From contig ONIL01000035.1 in assembly GCA_900317835.1 (NCBI GenBank), forward strand, positions 1 through 42,681: 42,681 nucleotides of DNA, in the 5' to 3' direction. Shown one piece after another: positions 33,218 through 42,681 of the stretch; the first letter of the stretch is position 1, and every line of letters begins with the position of its first letter. Made by a program: the position numbers and the translations under genes. Source of the DNA: an uncultured Prevotellaceae bacterium (GTDB taxonomy: Bacteria; Bacteroidota; Bacteroidia; Bacteroidales; Muribaculaceae). The notes below the pieces were generated by a model, which did no database searches, was not told where the DNA came from, and saw nothing but the letters and a program-made list of their open reading frames with translations.

Positions 33218-36052
33218 ATGAAGATGAAGAGATTAGTGTTCGCTTTGCTGCTTTTGGTCACAGCATTCAGCGTCAGTATGGGCTTCGCCCAGCAGTCCTA
33301 TTCACTTCCTGTGGATCAAGCCGTGAGAATCGGCAAATTGGACAACGGATTGACCTATTACATCCGTCACAACAATTACCCTGAAAACCGTGCCAACTTC
33401 TACATTGCCCAGCGTGTGGGAGCCATGCAGGAAGAAGATGACCAGAACGGTCTGGCCCACTTTCTGGAGCACATGGCCTTCAATGGCAGTGAGAATTTCA
33501 ACGGTGAGGGCAATGGCATTATGGATTTCATCCAGAGGATAGGCCTTAACTTTGGCTCAGACGTGAATGCCTATACCTATTTTACCGAAACCGTCTATAA
33601 CATCGACAATGTCCCCACCGCACGTCAGAGCGCATTGGACTCTTGCCTGCTTGTGCTCAAGGACTGGAGCCACGGCTTGTTGCTCACCGATGAGGAGATC
33701 GACAAGGAGCGCGGTGTGATCCACGAGGAGTGGCGCCTGGGTCGTGACGCTTCGGAACGCATGCGCAACCGTCAAATGGAAACCTTGTTCCCTGGCTCGA
33801 AGTATGCTAAGCGCGACGTCATCGGATCGATGGACGTTGTTGACTATTTCCCTTATCAGGTGCTGCGAGACTACTACCACAAGTGGTATCGTCCCGACAA
33901 TCAGGCACTGGTCATCGTGGGTGACGTGGACGTGGATTACACCGAGGCCAAGATCCGCGAGATGTTTAAGGACATTCCTGGCCCCGCTGCCGATGCTGCA
34001 AAGGTTGAGTCCTATCCCGTTCCCGACAACGAGGAGCCCATCATCGCGATTGACAAGGATGTTGAAATGCAGCTCAGCTTTGTTCAACTGATGTTCAAGC
34101 ATGATATCGTCGAGAAGGAAGAAAAGGGCGATATGAACTACCTTGTCTTCAACTATATGAAATACATGATGAGCACGATGCTCAATCAGCGTTTCCAGGA
34201 GAAGGCGCAGGATCCTGACTGTCCCTTTATCCAGGCTTATGGATATGATTCCAGTTACATGGGTGCCAACACTAAGGACGCCTTCTCACTGGCCGTCGTT
34301 CCCAAGGAGGGAATGATCGAGGCCGCAACACAGGCCGGTATGGTCGAGGCGCTGCGTGCAGCCAAGTATGGCTTCACCGCTACTGAATATGCGCGCGCCC
34401 AAGAAGACTACATGAGCTACCTTGAGCGTCAGTATAACGAGCGTGACAAGGTGCATAACAGAAATTATACCCAGCAGTGCTACCGTCACTTCCTGGATAA
34501 TGAGCCATTGATTTCGATCGAGGACAATTACCAACTCATGAAGATGATTGCCCCCAATGTCCCCGTTGAAGCCATCAACGCATTGTTGCCCGAACTCATC
34601 AGCACCGATGGAAAAAATCTGGTTGTTCTCAACTTTAACCAGGAGAAGGAGGGTGCCGTTTATCCTACCAAGGATGGTCTGATGGCTGCGATCACTGCCG
34701 CCGAGAAGGCCGACATTACCCCCTATGTCGACAACGTGAAGCAAGAACCCCTGATCTCGAAGTTGCCCAAGAAGGGAAAAGTGGTCAAGGAGAGTTACAA
34801 CGAGAGGCTGGGCTACAAGGAGCTGGAGCTGAACAATGGTGTTCACGTACTGCTCAAACCCACCGACTTCAAACAGGATGAGATTTACATGATGGCCTAC
34901 CAGCGCGGAGGCAGTTCGCTCTATGGAGAGAAGGATTGGGCCAATTGTTCGATGTTTGACGACGTCATTGAAATCAGCGGGTTGGGCGGCTTCAGCAACA
35001 CTGAGTTGAAGAAGGCGCTTGCCGGCAAGCGGGTAAGCATCAGTCAGAATATGTATTCTTATGATGATTATGTGACTGGCACCAGCAATGTCAAGGACCT
35101 GGAAACCCTGTTCCAGCTCCTTTATCTCCAGTTCACTGATGTCACAAAGGATGAAAAGAACTATAACACGCTAATCAACGCCCTCGACCTGGTTCTCAAG
35201 AACAAGGATCTTAACCCCGACCAGGTGTTCAATGATTCGCTCAGCTATATCCAGAATAACTATAGCTGGCGCAATAAACCGTTTAACGTTGAAGACTTAA
35301 AGCTTCTGGACTATGACCGGATCCTGGAAATCGGCAAAGAGCGCACTGCCAATGCGGCCAGTTATACCTTCCTGTTCGTCGGCTCATTTGACGAGGCAAC
35401 TATCCGTCCGCTCATCGAGCAGTATATCGCATCGCTCCCCGCCAAGAAGGGCGCGAAGTCCAATTGGGCCAATATCGCCAATCACCCCGAGGGCCAGACC
35501 ATCAAGCACTTTGACCATCAGATGGAGACTCCCAAGACCACTATCAGCGTGGAATGGTATGACATGCAGACACCTTACACGCTGGAAAACAACATCAAGG
35601 CTCAGTTGCTTGGCAAGGTGATGAAAAGGATTTACCGTGACAAGATCCGTGAAGATGCAGGTGCGGCCTATTCTGTAAGCGCTTACGGCTACTCTTATAT
35701 CGAGGGCGATAAGCCTTTTACCTCAGTGTCGGTCTATGTGCCTCTTAAGCCCGAATATACCGATGAGGCTTTGGGAATCATCAACGATGAGATTATCAAG
35801 GTGTGTGAGAACATTGATGCCTCCAGTCTTGAGGACTTCAAGAAGGCCATGCTCAAGGACCACGAGACCCAGGTCAAGGAAAACGGGTACTGGTATAGCG
35901 TGATCGGCGCATATGCTAACCGTGGTATTGACAACCATACCGACTATGAAGAAATCGTAAAGGCTCAGACACCCGAATCGATTGCCGCCTTTGCCCGTCA
36001 GCTGTTGACAGCAGGCAACAAACTCGAGGTGGTCATGACCCCGAAGCAATAA
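33218..36052 (+). CDS. M16 family (insulinase/pitrilysin-like) zinc peptidase, secreted
   Basis: The 944-residue protein has a signal peptide (MKMKRLVFALLLLVTAF ... GFAQQ) and the two-lobe M16B/C layout. The inverted zinc motif HFLEH is at residues 81-85, and the more distal Glu lies in a helix beginning RGVIHEEWR (about 170). The second half repeats the fold without a full zinc motif, as is normal. The conserved Arg-Tyr pair of the inactive lobe is plausible near REDAGAAYSVSAYGYSY. Members degrade peptides in the periplasm. It has a strong promoter, is apparently monocistronic, and is followed by the 55-bp palindromic element. Length and motifs are intact. Confidence 0.93.
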   Translation: MKMKRLVFALLLLVTAFSVSMGFAQQSYSLPVDQAVRIGKLDNGLTYYIRHNNYPENRANFYIAQRVGAMQEEDDQNGLAHFLEHMAFNGSENFNGEGNGIMDFIQRIGLNFGSDVNAYTYFTETVYNIDNVPTARQSALDSCLLVLKDWSHGLLLTDEEIDKERGVIHEEWRLGRDASERMRNRQMETLFPGSKYAKRDVIGSMDVVDYFPYQVLRDYYHKWYRPDNQALVIVGDVDVDYTEAKIREMFKDIPGPAADAAKVESYPVPDNEEPIIAIDKDVEMQLSFVQLMFKHDIVEKEEKGDMNYLVFNYMKYMMSTMLNQRFQEKAQDPDCPFIQAYGYDSSYMGANTKDAFSLAVVPKEGMIEAATQAGMVEALRAAKYGFTATEYARAQEDYMSYLERQYNERDKVHNRNYTQQCYRHFLDNEPLISIEDNYQLMKMIAPNVPVEAINALLPELISTDGKNLVVLNFNQEKEGAVYPTKDGLMAAITAAEKADITPYVDNVKQEPLISKLPKKGKVVKESYNERLGYKELELNNGVHVLLKPTDFKQDEIYMMAYQRGGSSLYGEKDWANCSMFDDVIEISGLGGFSNTELKKALAGKRVSISQNMYSYDDYVTGTSNVKDLETLFQLLYLQFTDVTKDEKNYNTLINALDLVLKNKDLNPDQVFNDSLSYIQNNYSWRNKPFNVEDLKLLDYDRILEIGKERTANAASYTFLFVGSFDEATIRPLIEQYIASLPAKKGAKSNWANIANHPEGQTIKHFDHQMETPKTTISVEWYDMQTPYTLENNIKAQLLGKVMKRIYRDKIREDAGAAYSVSAYGYSYIEGDKPFTSVSVYVPLKPEYTDEALGIINDEIIKVCENIDASSLEDFKKAMLKDHETQVKENGYWYSVIGAYANRGIDNHTDYEEIVKAQTPESIAAFARQLLTAGNKLEVVMTPKQ

Positions 36053-36104
36053 ACTTCACTAAAAAGGCGCCGTACTGATCAACTGAATCGGCCCTATAAA
36101 TGGC

Positions 36105-36159
36105 GAATTACGCTAATTGGACGACTTTGACATCGTGGCAATTAGCGTAATTCGTAGTT
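36105..36159. repeat. Solo palindromic element related to the GxxExxY cassette ends
   Basis: Perfect 15-bp arms GAATTACGCTAATTG (36105-36119) and CAATTAGCGTAATTC (36139-36153) flank a 19-nt centre. The right side continues as CGTAATTCGTAGTT (36146-36159), identical to 9523-9536, and CAATTAG matches 9507-9513. It lies in the 270-bp gap between the M16 gene and rimP and has no ORF. It looks like a MITE-type derivative. Confidence 0.75.
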
Positions 36160-36228
36160 ATTGGCAGGTTAAATAGTGTTAAATAATATAAAATTCTGTG
36201 TGGTTATTGGCGCTTTTATACATTAAAT

Positions 36229-36260
36229 ATTGCGTGAATGGCGGGAAAATAGTACTTTTG
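36229..36260 (+). promoter_or_regulatory. Promoter of the rimP-nusA-infB-folK operon
   Basis: ATTG (36229-36232), 20 bp, TACTTTTG (36253-36260). The start of rimP is 62 bp beyond the -7 box. Confidence 0.7.
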
Positions 36261-36322
36261 CACCAGCATTCGTGAGAGGGGGCAATCGGGCTTCCTCGTT
36301 TTTATTATAATTTTTTGAACCG

Positions 36323-36784
36323 ATGATAGACAAGACGGCACTGGAGCAAGTGATTAACGAGGCCCTAGAGGACACCAAGATGTTTCTGGTCTCCCTCAAG
36401 GTGAGCAAGGACAACGTGATTGACGTTGCCCTGGATAGTGATGAGGATATCACCATCGATGACTGTGTGGCAGTCAACGATGCCGTGCTGGCCGCGTTTG
36501 ACCGCGACACGGGTGAGGACTACGAATTGACGGTGGGTTCCTATGGCATCACTTCACCGTTGCTGCTGCCTCGCCAGTACCGCAAGAGCGTGGGAGGTGA
36601 GGTCGAGGTGCTGACCTGCGACGGCCGTAAGCTCAAGGGTGTGCTTGCCGATGCCGACGACGAGGGCTTCACGCTGACAATGACCGTCAAGCGCAAGCTC
36701 GAGGGCAAGAAACGCCCCGAATTGGTTGAGGAGCAGGAGCGCTTCAATTACAGTGACATTAAATATACAAAAAATATCATTTAA
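36323..36784 (+). CDS. rimP: Ribosome maturation factor RimP
   Basis: RimP assists maturation of the 30S ribosomal subunit. The 153-residue protein has the N-terminal alpha/beta domain (DNVIDVALDSDEDITIDDCV, VNDAVLAAF) and the C-terminal SH3-like domain (VEVLTCDGRKLKGVLADADD). The usual GLDRPL motif is only partly kept as YGITSPLLLPRQYRK, which is normal for Bacteroidetes. It is the first gene of rimP-nusA-infB, 8 bp before nusA, with a promoter upstream. The gene order alone is near diagnostic. Confidence 0.95.
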   Translation: MIDKTALEQVINEALEDTKMFLVSLKVSKDNVIDVALDSDEDITIDDCVAVNDAVLAAFDRDTGEDYELTVGSYGITSPLLLPRQYRKSVGGEVEVLTCDGRKLKGVLADADDEGFTLTMTVKRKLEGKKRPELVEEQERFNYSDIKYTKNII

Positions 36785-36792
36785 ACGACATT

Positions 36793-38049
36793 ATGGCTAA
36801 AAGAGAAGAAGCGGTCAACATGACCGAGCAGTTTGCCGAGTTTAAGGAGCTCAAGGACATCGACAAGACGACACTCATCAGCGTGCTGGAGGAGTCCTTC
36901 CGCAGCGTGTTGTCCAAGATGTTTGGCAATGACGATAACTTTGACGTGATCGTGAACCCTGACAAGGGCGACTGTGAGATTTACCAGAATCTGGAGGTTG
37001 TGAATGACGGTGAGGTGGAGAATCCCAACAAGCAGATTTCGCTGAGCGATGCCCAGGCCGATGATGATCCTGACTGTGAGGTGGGCGAGGAGCATACCCG
37101 CAAGATTGACTTCGCCAAGTTCGGCAGGCGCGCTATCCTTAACCTGCGCCAGACGTTAGCCAGCAAAATACTTGACTTGCAGAAGGATGCCATCTATAAT
37201 AAGTTTAAGGCCCTTGAGGGCCAGCTGGTGGCCGGTGAGGTATATCAAGTGTGGAAACGCGAGGTGCTGCTGCTGGACGACGAGAAAAATGAGCTGATGT
37301 TGCCCAAGGAAGAGCAGATTCCTACCGACATCTATCGCAAGGGCGATGTTGTTCGCGCCGTCATCGAGCGTGTTGACAACACCAACAATAACCCCAAGGT
37401 GATCGTGTCACGCACAAGCCAAGACTTCCTGCGCCGCCTGTTTGAGCAGGAGGTGCCTGAGATCCACGACGGACTGATTGTCATCCGTGCCGTCGCCCGC
37501 ATTCCTGGTGAACGTGCCAAGATTGCCGTTGAGAGCTATGACGACCGCATCGACCCGGTTGGTGCCTGTGTCGGCGTGAAGGGTGCCCGCATCCATGGTA
37601 TCGTGCGTGAGTTGCGCAACGAGAACATCGACGTGATCAACTACACCAGCAATCCCCAGCTGCTCATCCAGCGTGCCTTGAGTCCTGCTAAGATCTCGTC
37701 TATCAGGCTCGATGACGAGAACAAGCATGCCGAGGTATTTCTGCGTCCCGAGGAGGTTTCCCTTGCCATCGGTAAGGGTGGCCTGAACATCAAGTTGGCC
37801 AGCATCTTGACCGGTTATAGCATCGACGTTTACCGTGATGTTGAGACCGAGGGCGAGGAGGATATCTATCTCGACGAGTTCAAGGACGAGGTTGACGAGT
37901 GGGTAATCGAGGCTCTCAAAAATGTGGGTCTTGCAACCGCCAAGTCGGTATTGCGCACTCCGCGTGAGGACCTCATCGACCGCGCCGACCTTGAGGAGGA
38001 CACTGTTGACAATCTGCTTGCAATCCTCAGAACCGAGTTTGAGGATTAA
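36793..38049 (+). CDS. nusA: Transcription termination/antitermination factor NusA
   Basis: NusA binds RNA polymerase and nascent RNA and modulates pausing, termination and antitermination. The 418-residue protein has the N-terminal RNAP-binding domain and an S1 domain (about residues 135-200: AGEVYQVWKREVLLLDD). Two KH domains follow (DPVGACVGVKGARIHGIV, EVSLAIGKGGLNIKLAS), and a short C-terminal helical region closes it. It lacks the long acidic repeats of gamma-proteobacterial NusA, so ~420 residues is expected. It lies between rimP (8-bp gap) and infB (93-bp gap). Confidence 0.97.
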   Translation: MAKREEAVNMTEQFAEFKELKDIDKTTLISVLEESFRSVLSKMFGNDDNFDVIVNPDKGDCEIYQNLEVVNDGEVENPNKQISLSDAQADDDPDCEVGEEHTRKIDFAKFGRRAILNLRQTLASKILDLQKDAIYNKFKALEGQLVAGEVYQVWKREVLLLDDEKNELMLPKEEQIPTDIYRKGDVVRAVIERVDNTNNNPKVIVSRTSQDFLRRLFEQEVPEIHDGLIVIRAVARIPGERAKIAVESYDDRIDPVGACVGVKGARIHGIVRELRNENIDVINYTSNPQLLIQRALSPAKISSIRLDDENKHAEVFLRPEEVSLAIGKGGLNIKLASILTGYSIDVYRDVETEGEEDIYLDEFKDEVDEWVIEALKNVGLATAKSVLRTPREDLIDRADLEEDTVDNLLAILRTEFED

Positions 38050-38142
38050 GCGTCCCAAAACAATAACATTCATCAATTTTCTCAACACAAAATATAGAAG
38101 CCGAAAGCATATTGCCGAAAGCGAACCGATAAAAGACATTAT

Positions 38143-40929
38143 ATGGCGATAAAGATTAGTAAAGTCATCGCAGATTTAAACGTGGGAAGGCAGACCATCG
38201 AGGAATTCCTGCACAAGAAAGGCATCGAGATCGACGCTAGCATCAATGCGCGCATCCAGGACGATGTCTATGAAATGCTTGTCAAGGAGTTCAAGCCCGA
38301 CATGGACCTCAAGAGCAAGTCGGACAAGATGGCCAATGAGCGGCAGAAGGAGAAAGCCAAGCACAATGCCGCCAAGGAACACGAAATCAAGACCGTCGTG
38401 CCTGGTCAGAAGCCTACATTCTTGGGCAAGATAGACCTGGAAGCTGCCAGCAAACCCAAACCTGTGGCCAAACCCGCTGCTGAAAAGAAGCTTGAGCCCG
38501 AGCCTAAAAAGGTTGAGGCACCTGCTGAAGTTCCTGAGGAGGTTCCCGCCAAGATCGAGACTCCCATTGCGGAGCCGACCGTTGAGGCCCCCGAGCCCAA
38601 GCCTGCCGCTGAACCCGTGGCCGAGCCTGTGGCAGCCGAGCCCGTGGTCGAGCCTGTTGTCGAAGCAACTGAGGCCAAGCAGGAGGAAGATAAGGACGAT
38701 GATGTCTTCAAGCCCGTTTCCGAGACTGTCGGTGGCCCGCAACTCAAGGTGGTGGGCAAGGTGGACTTGACCTCGCTCAACCAGCAGACCCGTCCCCGCA
38801 AGAAGAGCAAGGAGGAGAAGCGCAACGAGCGCATCGCCAAGGCTCAAGCCGAGGGTGGCAGCAAGCGCAAGCGCAAACGCATCGGCAAGGAGAAAATTGA
38901 CATTGAGAGTGCCAGCAATCAGCCTGCTCCACAATCGGGCAAGAATCGTGGAGGCAACAAGGATGATCAGGCTGCTAAGCGTGGCGGCAAGGACAAGAAG
39001 GCCAACCGCAAGCCCTTGCGTCCCGAGGTAAGCGAGGAGGATGTTCAGCGCCAGATGAAGGAGACGCTGGCTCGCCTCACTGCCAAGAGCAATAAAAAGG
39101 CTGCCGCACGTCGCCGTGAGCGCCGTGAGGAACATCGCGAGGAGGTCCGCGAGGAAGCCGCACTGGCAGCAGCACAGAGCAAGATTTTGAAGCTCACCGA
39201 GTTTGTGACGGCCAATGACTTGGCTATCATGATGAATGTGCCCATTAACAAGGTTATCGCCACTTGTATGAACCTGGGCGTGATGGTGAGCATCAACCAG
39301 CGACTGGATGCCGAGACCATCAACATCGTTGCCGATGAGTTCGGCTTCAAGACCGAATACACCAGTGCTGAGGTAGTCGAGGCTATCAGCGAGGAAGCCG
39401 ATAACCCCGAAGATCTCGTTCAGCGTCCCCCTGTCGTTACCGTTATGGGCCACGTCGACCATGGTAAGACCTCGCTGCTGGACTACATCCGCAATTCTAA
39501 CGTGATCGCAGGTGAGGCCGGTGGTATCACGCAGCACATTGGTGCCTATAACGTGAAGTTGCCCAACGGCCGCCGCATCACCTTCCTGGATACCCCTGGT
39601 CACGAGGCGTTTACCGCAATGCGTGCCCGCGGTGCCAAGGTGACCGACATTGTTATCGTGATTGTGGCTGCCGACGACAGCGTCATGCCGCAGACGGTCG
39701 AGGCGTTGAACCACGCATCGGCTGCAGGCGTACCCATCATTTTTGCCATCAACAAGATTGACAAGCCGGGTGCTAACCCCGAGAAGATCAAGGAGGAGCT
39801 GGCCCAGATGAATTACCTTGTTGAGGATTGGGGCGGCAAGTATCAGAGTCAGGATATTTCGGCTAAGAAGGGCATTGGCGTGAATGAGCTGATGGAGAAA
39901 GTTTTGCTCGAGGCCGACATGCTTGACCTGAAGGCCAATCCCAACCGCAAGGCCACTGGTTCAATCATCGAGTCTTCGCTGGACAAGGGTCGTGGCTATA
40001 TTGCTACCGTGCTGGTGGACAATGGCACCCTGCGTGTGGGCGACATCGTGCTGGCCGGAACCCACTTCGGCAAGGTCAAGGCGATGTTTAACGAGCGCAA
40101 CATGCGCATCACCGAGAGCGGCCCATCGACCCCCGCGTTGATTTTGGGCTTGGACGGTGCACCCACTGCCGGTGACAAGTTCAATGTCATGGATACCGAC
40201 CAGGAAGCCCGCCAGATTGCCAACAAGCGTGAGCAGTTGCAGCGTGAGCTGAATCGTCGCACCCAGACCCGTGTCAGCCTTGAGGACATCGGTCGTCGCA
40301 GGGCACTGGGTGAGTTCCACGAGCTCAATATCATCGTCAAGGGTGATGTGGACGGCTCGATCGAGGCCTTGAGCGATTCGCTCATCAAGCTCTCGACCCC
40401 CGAGGTGCAGGTGAACGTTATCCACAAGGCCGTCGGTGCTATTACCGAGAGCGACGTCACCCTGGCAGCTGCCAGCGATGCCTATATCGTCGGCTTCCAG
40501 GTGCGCCCGTCGGCTTCGGCCAAGCGTGCCGCCGAGCAGGAAGGTGTCGATATCCGCTTGTATTCCATCATCTATGACGCCATCGAGGAGGTCAAGAGCG
40601 CGATGGAAGGTATGTTGCAGCCCGACATCAAGGAAGAGGTTATCGGCAGTGCCGAGGTGCGACAGGTTTACCACATCAGCAAGGTGGGAACCATTGCCGG
40701 TGCCATGGTTGTCGAGGGCAAGATCAAGCGTGGCGGCAAGGTGCGTGTCATTCGCGACGGTATCGTTATCCACACGGGTGAGCTTGCCTCCCTCAAGCGC
40801 TTTAAGGATGATGCCAAGGAGGTTACCAGCGGCTATGACTGCGGCTTGAGCCTCAAGTCCTATAACGACTTGCAGGAAATGGATATCATCGAAGCCTTTG
40901 AGGAAATCGAGGTCCACAAGACCCTGTAA
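38143..40929 (+). CDS. infB: Translation initiation factor IF-2
   Basis: IF-2 is the GTPase that brings initiator tRNA to the 30S subunit. The 928-residue protein has an N-terminal IF2_N domain, then a long Lys/Glu/Pro/Ala-rich linker (about 60-330) with poly-basic stretches (KRKRKRIGK). A second IF2_N-like region ([19 protein letters not shown]) is followed by the G domain. G motifs are GHVDHGKTS (about 436-444), DTPGHE (about 483) and NKID (about 535). Domains II-IV follow with no gap. The length and long low-complexity linker are normal for Bacteroidetes. It ends 3 bp before folK. Confidence 0.97.
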   Translation: MAIKISKVIADLNVGRQTIEEFLHKKGIEIDASINARIQDDVYEMLVKEFKPDMDLKSKSDKMANERQKEKAKHNAAKEHEIKTVVPGQKPTFLGKIDLEAASKPKPVAKPAAEKKLEPEPKKVEAPAEVPEEVPAKIETPIAEPTVEAPEPKPAAEPVAEPVAAEPVVEPVVEATEAKQEEDKDDDVFKPVSETVGGPQLKVVGKVDLTSLNQQTRPRKKSKEEKRNERIAKAQAEGGSKRKRKRIGKEKIDIESASNQPAPQSGKNRGGNKDDQAAKRGGKDKKANRKPLRPEVSEEDVQRQMKETLARLTAKSNKKAAARRRERREEHREEVREEAALAAAQSKILKLTEFVTANDLAIMMNVPINKVIATCMNLGVMVSINQRLDAETINIVADEFGFKTEYTSAEVVEAISEEADNPEDLVQRPPVVTVMGHVDHGKTSLLDYIRNSNVIAGEAGGITQHIGAYNVKLPNGRRITFLDTPGHEAFTAMRARGAKVTDIVIVIVAADDSVMPQTVEALNHASAAGVPIIFAINKIDKPGANPEKIKEELAQMNYLVEDWGGKYQSQDISAKKGIGVNELMEKVLLEADMLDLKANPNRKATGSIIESSLDKGRGYIATVLVDNGTLRVGDIVLAGTHFGKVKAMFNERNMRITESGPSTPALILGLDGAPTAGDKFNVMDTDQEARQIANKREQLQRELNRRTQTRVSLEDIGRRRALGEFHELNIIVKGDVDGSIEALSDSLIKLSTPEVQVNVIHKAVGAITESDVTLAAASDAYIVGFQVRPSASAKRAAEQEGVDIRLYSIIYDAIEEVKSAMEGMLQPDIKEEVIGSAEVRQVYHISKVGTIAGAMVVEGKIKRGGKVRVIRDGIVIHTGELASLKRFKDDAKEVTSGYDCGLSLKSYNDLQEMDIIEAFEEIEVHKTL

Positions 40930-40932
40930 CAC

Positions 40933-41412
40933 ATGATCTATTACCTGAATATAGGTAGTAATATAGGCGACCGGCGCGATAATCTTTATCGCGCCGTCGT
41001 TTCATTGTCGGCAGGTAGGGGTGGCTGCACCGTTTCAAGCCTTGTTGAGAGCGAGCCCTGGGGATTTGAGAGCAGTAACCATTTCATGAATGTGGGTGTG
41101 AGGATCGTCAGTGATATCCCTCCACTCGAAATGCTCGACCGCATCCACATTATTGAGCGGCGCATGGGCAGCGCTTCCCATCGAGATGAAAAAGGTGGCT
41201 ATATTGACCGCCTGGTGGATATCGATATTGTGGCTATTGATGACATGGTTATTGACTTGCCCATGCTGCAAGTGCCACATCCTCATCTTGCCAACCGCGA
41301 TTTCTTTTTGATTCCTATGGTGCAGCTGGCTCCTGAGTGGCATCACCCTGTCACAGGGCTTACTGCCTCCCAAATGCTTGAAATACTGCAAAGAAACACA
41401 CACCTCTCGTGA
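40933..41412 (+). CDS. folK: 2-amino-4-hydroxy-6-hydroxymethyldihydropteridine pyrophosphokinase FolK
   Basis: FolK transfers pyrophosphate from ATP to 6-hydroxymethyl-dihydropterin in folate synthesis. The 159-residue protein has the N-terminal LNIGSNIGDRRDNL, the ESEPWGFES segment, RLVDIDIVAIDD (Mg-binding Asp pair) and HPHLANRDFFLIPMVQLAPEW at the C-terminal half, the classical HPPK signature. The start is 3 bp after the infB stop, so it is very likely read in the rimP-nusA-infB transcript. Other folate genes are not adjacent. The 293-bp gap after it has no clear terminator. Confidence 0.96.
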   Translation: MIYYLNIGSNIGDRRDNLYRAVVSLSAGRGGCTVSSLVESEPWGFESSNHFMNVGVRIVSDIPPLEMLDRIHIIERRMGSASHRDEKGGYIDRLVDIDIVAIDDMVIDLPMLQVPHPHLANRDFFLIPMVQLAPEWHHPVTGLTASQMLEILQRNTHLS

Positions 41413-41616
41413 CATCATTAAATAGGTGGGAAAAAATACGGGTGACGCAAAACTGTTAACATTGATGAGCATGATAGCGAACTCAGGCGCATCATCCCAC
41501 ATGCACATCATGTAAAGCGCTGGATATCCATTCAGGCATGGCTGTCAAAACACAACGACGTGAATCATGACCCCACATCGGGCAGGAAAAAACTGGCAAA
41601 AATCTTCTTATTTTTT

Positions 41617-41646
41617 ATTGTTATTATGGATTTTTTAATATCTTTG
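41617..41646 (+). promoter_or_regulatory. Promoter of the LRR protein gene
   Basis: ATTG (41617-41620), 18 bp, TATCTTTG (41639-41646), 59 bp before the start codon. Confidence 0.6.
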
Positions 41647-41705
41647 CAGAATACAAAGATACATTTTAATAAACCGTATTTTATTAACCCCTAAAATGAT
41701 ATATT

Positions 41706-42681
41706 ATGAGAAAGCTTCTACTTATTTCCATGGCTGTGCTGTTAGCATCGCTGGCGGCGCATGCCGATGTGGTTATCAACGCCACCAACTTCCCTGACGC
41801 GAATTTCCGCACCTACCTGCTGGGCCAGTATCCCAGCGGCACCATCACCACGGCGCAACTCAACGCCCGGGACACGTTGAATCTGTCATCCAAAGGCATT
41901 TCCGACATGACAGGTGTGCAGTATTTTACCCAATTGAAAAGGTTGGATCTATACTCCAACAATCTCACTTCGATTAATGTGAGCGCCAACACCAAGCTGA
42001 TTTACCTCAACTTGGGCTACAACAAGTTGACGTCAATCAACGTGGAAAGTAATACGGTGCTGCAAGAGCTGTATCTCCAAAGCAACCAACTCACCACAGT
42101 CAGTGTGAACAATCACAGCAGTCTGAAAACGCTGTGGGTACGGGACAACACCACCCTGACGGGCTTCTACTGCTGGCGTGATGCGCTGACCAGCGTTGAC
42201 GTGACAGGTTGCACAGCACTGCAGTTTCTCAAGATTTACAACAACTATAACTTGACGAGTATCTATGGCTTGGCGGACTGCACCAATTTGACCTGGCTGG
42301 ATGTCGAGGACACGTCGTTCAGCGACTTGAGTGCTGTTACGCACATGACCAAGCTGGAAACGTTGCTGGCGGGCAATACCAAAATCACCTCCCTCTATAC
42401 CAGTCATAGCGGCAGCCTAAAAAACCTGCAAGTAGCTGGCGACACGCAATTGACCGATCTCATCTGCAACAGCGAGAACTTGACAACGCTCAAGGTAACT
42501 GGCTGCACGGCATTGAGCACGCTCAAATGCTACTACAATGATAATCTAACTGCTATCACTGGCCTTGCCGATTGTAAGGCGCTGACCTATCTGGACTGTG
42601 AGGACTGTGCCATCACCGAACTGCCCGGCGTGAACAACATGAACAACCTGCAAACGCTGTGGGCCCGTAACAACCAGTTGA
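41706..42681 (+). CDS. Secreted leucine-rich repeat protein (3' truncated by window edge)
   Basis: The frame is open from ATG 41706 to the window end (325 codons), so the full length is unknown. A signal peptide (MRKLLLISMAVLLASLAAHA) is followed by INATNFPDANFRTYL, a segment often found before LRRs in Bacteroidales and Firmicutes surface proteins. Irregular LRRs of about 21-23 residues follow (LKRLDLYSNNLTSINVS, LIYLNLGYNKLTSINVE, LQELYLQSNQLTTVSV). Several later repeats carry Cys. The repeat type differs from the BspA-like repeats at 16-18 kb (internalin-like here). It is probably a surface or secreted binding protein. The anchor is not visible. Confidence 0.85.
   Translation, partial: MRKLLLISMAVLLASLAAHADVVINATNFPDANFRTYLLGQYPSGTITTAQLNARDTLNLSSKGISDMTGVQYFTQLKRLDLYSNNLTSINVSANTKLIYLNLGYNKLTSINVESNTVLQELYLQSNQLTTVSVNNHSSLKTLWVRDNTTLTGFYCWRDALTSVDVTGCTALQFLKIYNNYNLTSIYGLADCTNLTWLDVEDTSFSDLSAVTHMTKLETLLAGNTKITSLYTSHSGSLKNLQVAGDTQLTDLICNSENLTTLKVTGCTALSTLKCYYNDNLTAITGLADCKALTYLDCEDCAITELPGVNNMNNLQTLWARNNQL

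Noticed and set aside
38176-39714. 512-residue minus-strand ORF
   Set aside because: Antisense shadow of the infB low-complexity linker and G domain.
41413-41705. Possible small gene or terminator after folK
   Set aside because: Only short ORFs without start signals and no clear hairpin with a T run; only the promoter at 41617-41646 is supported.

Overview
The window looks like a chromosome segment of a gut-type Bacteroidales bacterium; a Muribaculaceae or Prevotellaceae relative is my guess, not something the sequence proves. Support comes from a SusD/RagB lipoprotein, BspA-like leucine-rich repeat (LRR) surface proteins, PorX and PorW/SprE homologues, a Bacteroidetes-type GlgB, and many upstream regions carrying the Bacteroidetes promoter form TTTG-N~20-TAnnTTTG. 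No rRNA, tRNA, CRISPR array, phage or conjugative element was seen.

Layout. 1-2.6 kb: the end of an OmpA-family protein, then a SusD-like lipoprotein gene whose signal peptide is out of frame with the rest, closed by a strong terminator. 2.7-9.5 kb: pgeF, a RAYT-type HUH transposase inside REP-like hairpins, a YpfJ-type metallopeptidase, glgB, a U32 peptidase/tRNA hydroxylase homologue, and a GxxExxY nuclease-like gene inside long inverted repeats. 9.5-15.2 kb: mutS, a zinc-ribbon membrane protein with an FtsK-gamma-like domain, a DUF2795 protein, a PduO-type cobalamin adenosyltransferase and a secreted repeat protein. 15.3-21.2 kb: a large BspA-like LRR protein with a dockerin-like tail, split by one frameshift; it diverges from a membrane-anchored TPR/HTH regulator. 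An outer-membrane barrel protein follows.

21.3-28.9 kb: a minus-strand cluster with a LOG-family hydrolase, birA, tsaE, porX, porW/sprE and a small membrane protein. 29.0-32.9 kb: a four-gene minus-strand operon with a predicted GT-C-like membrane protein, a UbiA-family phosphoribosyltransferase-like enzyme, an acyltransferase-3 and a HAD-IB phosphatase. Together these suggest a polyprenyl-phosphate-pentose surface glycosylation pathway. 33.2-36.1 kb: an M16 peptidase with a near-perfect promoter, followed by a 55-bp palindromic element that shares end sequence with the GxxExxY cassette. 36.3-41.4 kb: the translation/transcription operon rimP-nusA-infB with folK 3 bp behind. 41.7 kb to the end: the start of a second secreted LRR protein.

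The strongest candidate for something undescribed is the GxxExxY cassette (8985-9536): a PD-(D/E)XK-like gene within ~37-bp inverted repeats, placed tightly between mutS and the U32 gene, with a gene-less relative at 36105-36159. Second is the UbiA/HAD/GT-C/acyltransferase operon. Two single-base frameshifts (near 757-760 and near 16664) need to be told apart from sequencing or assembly errors.
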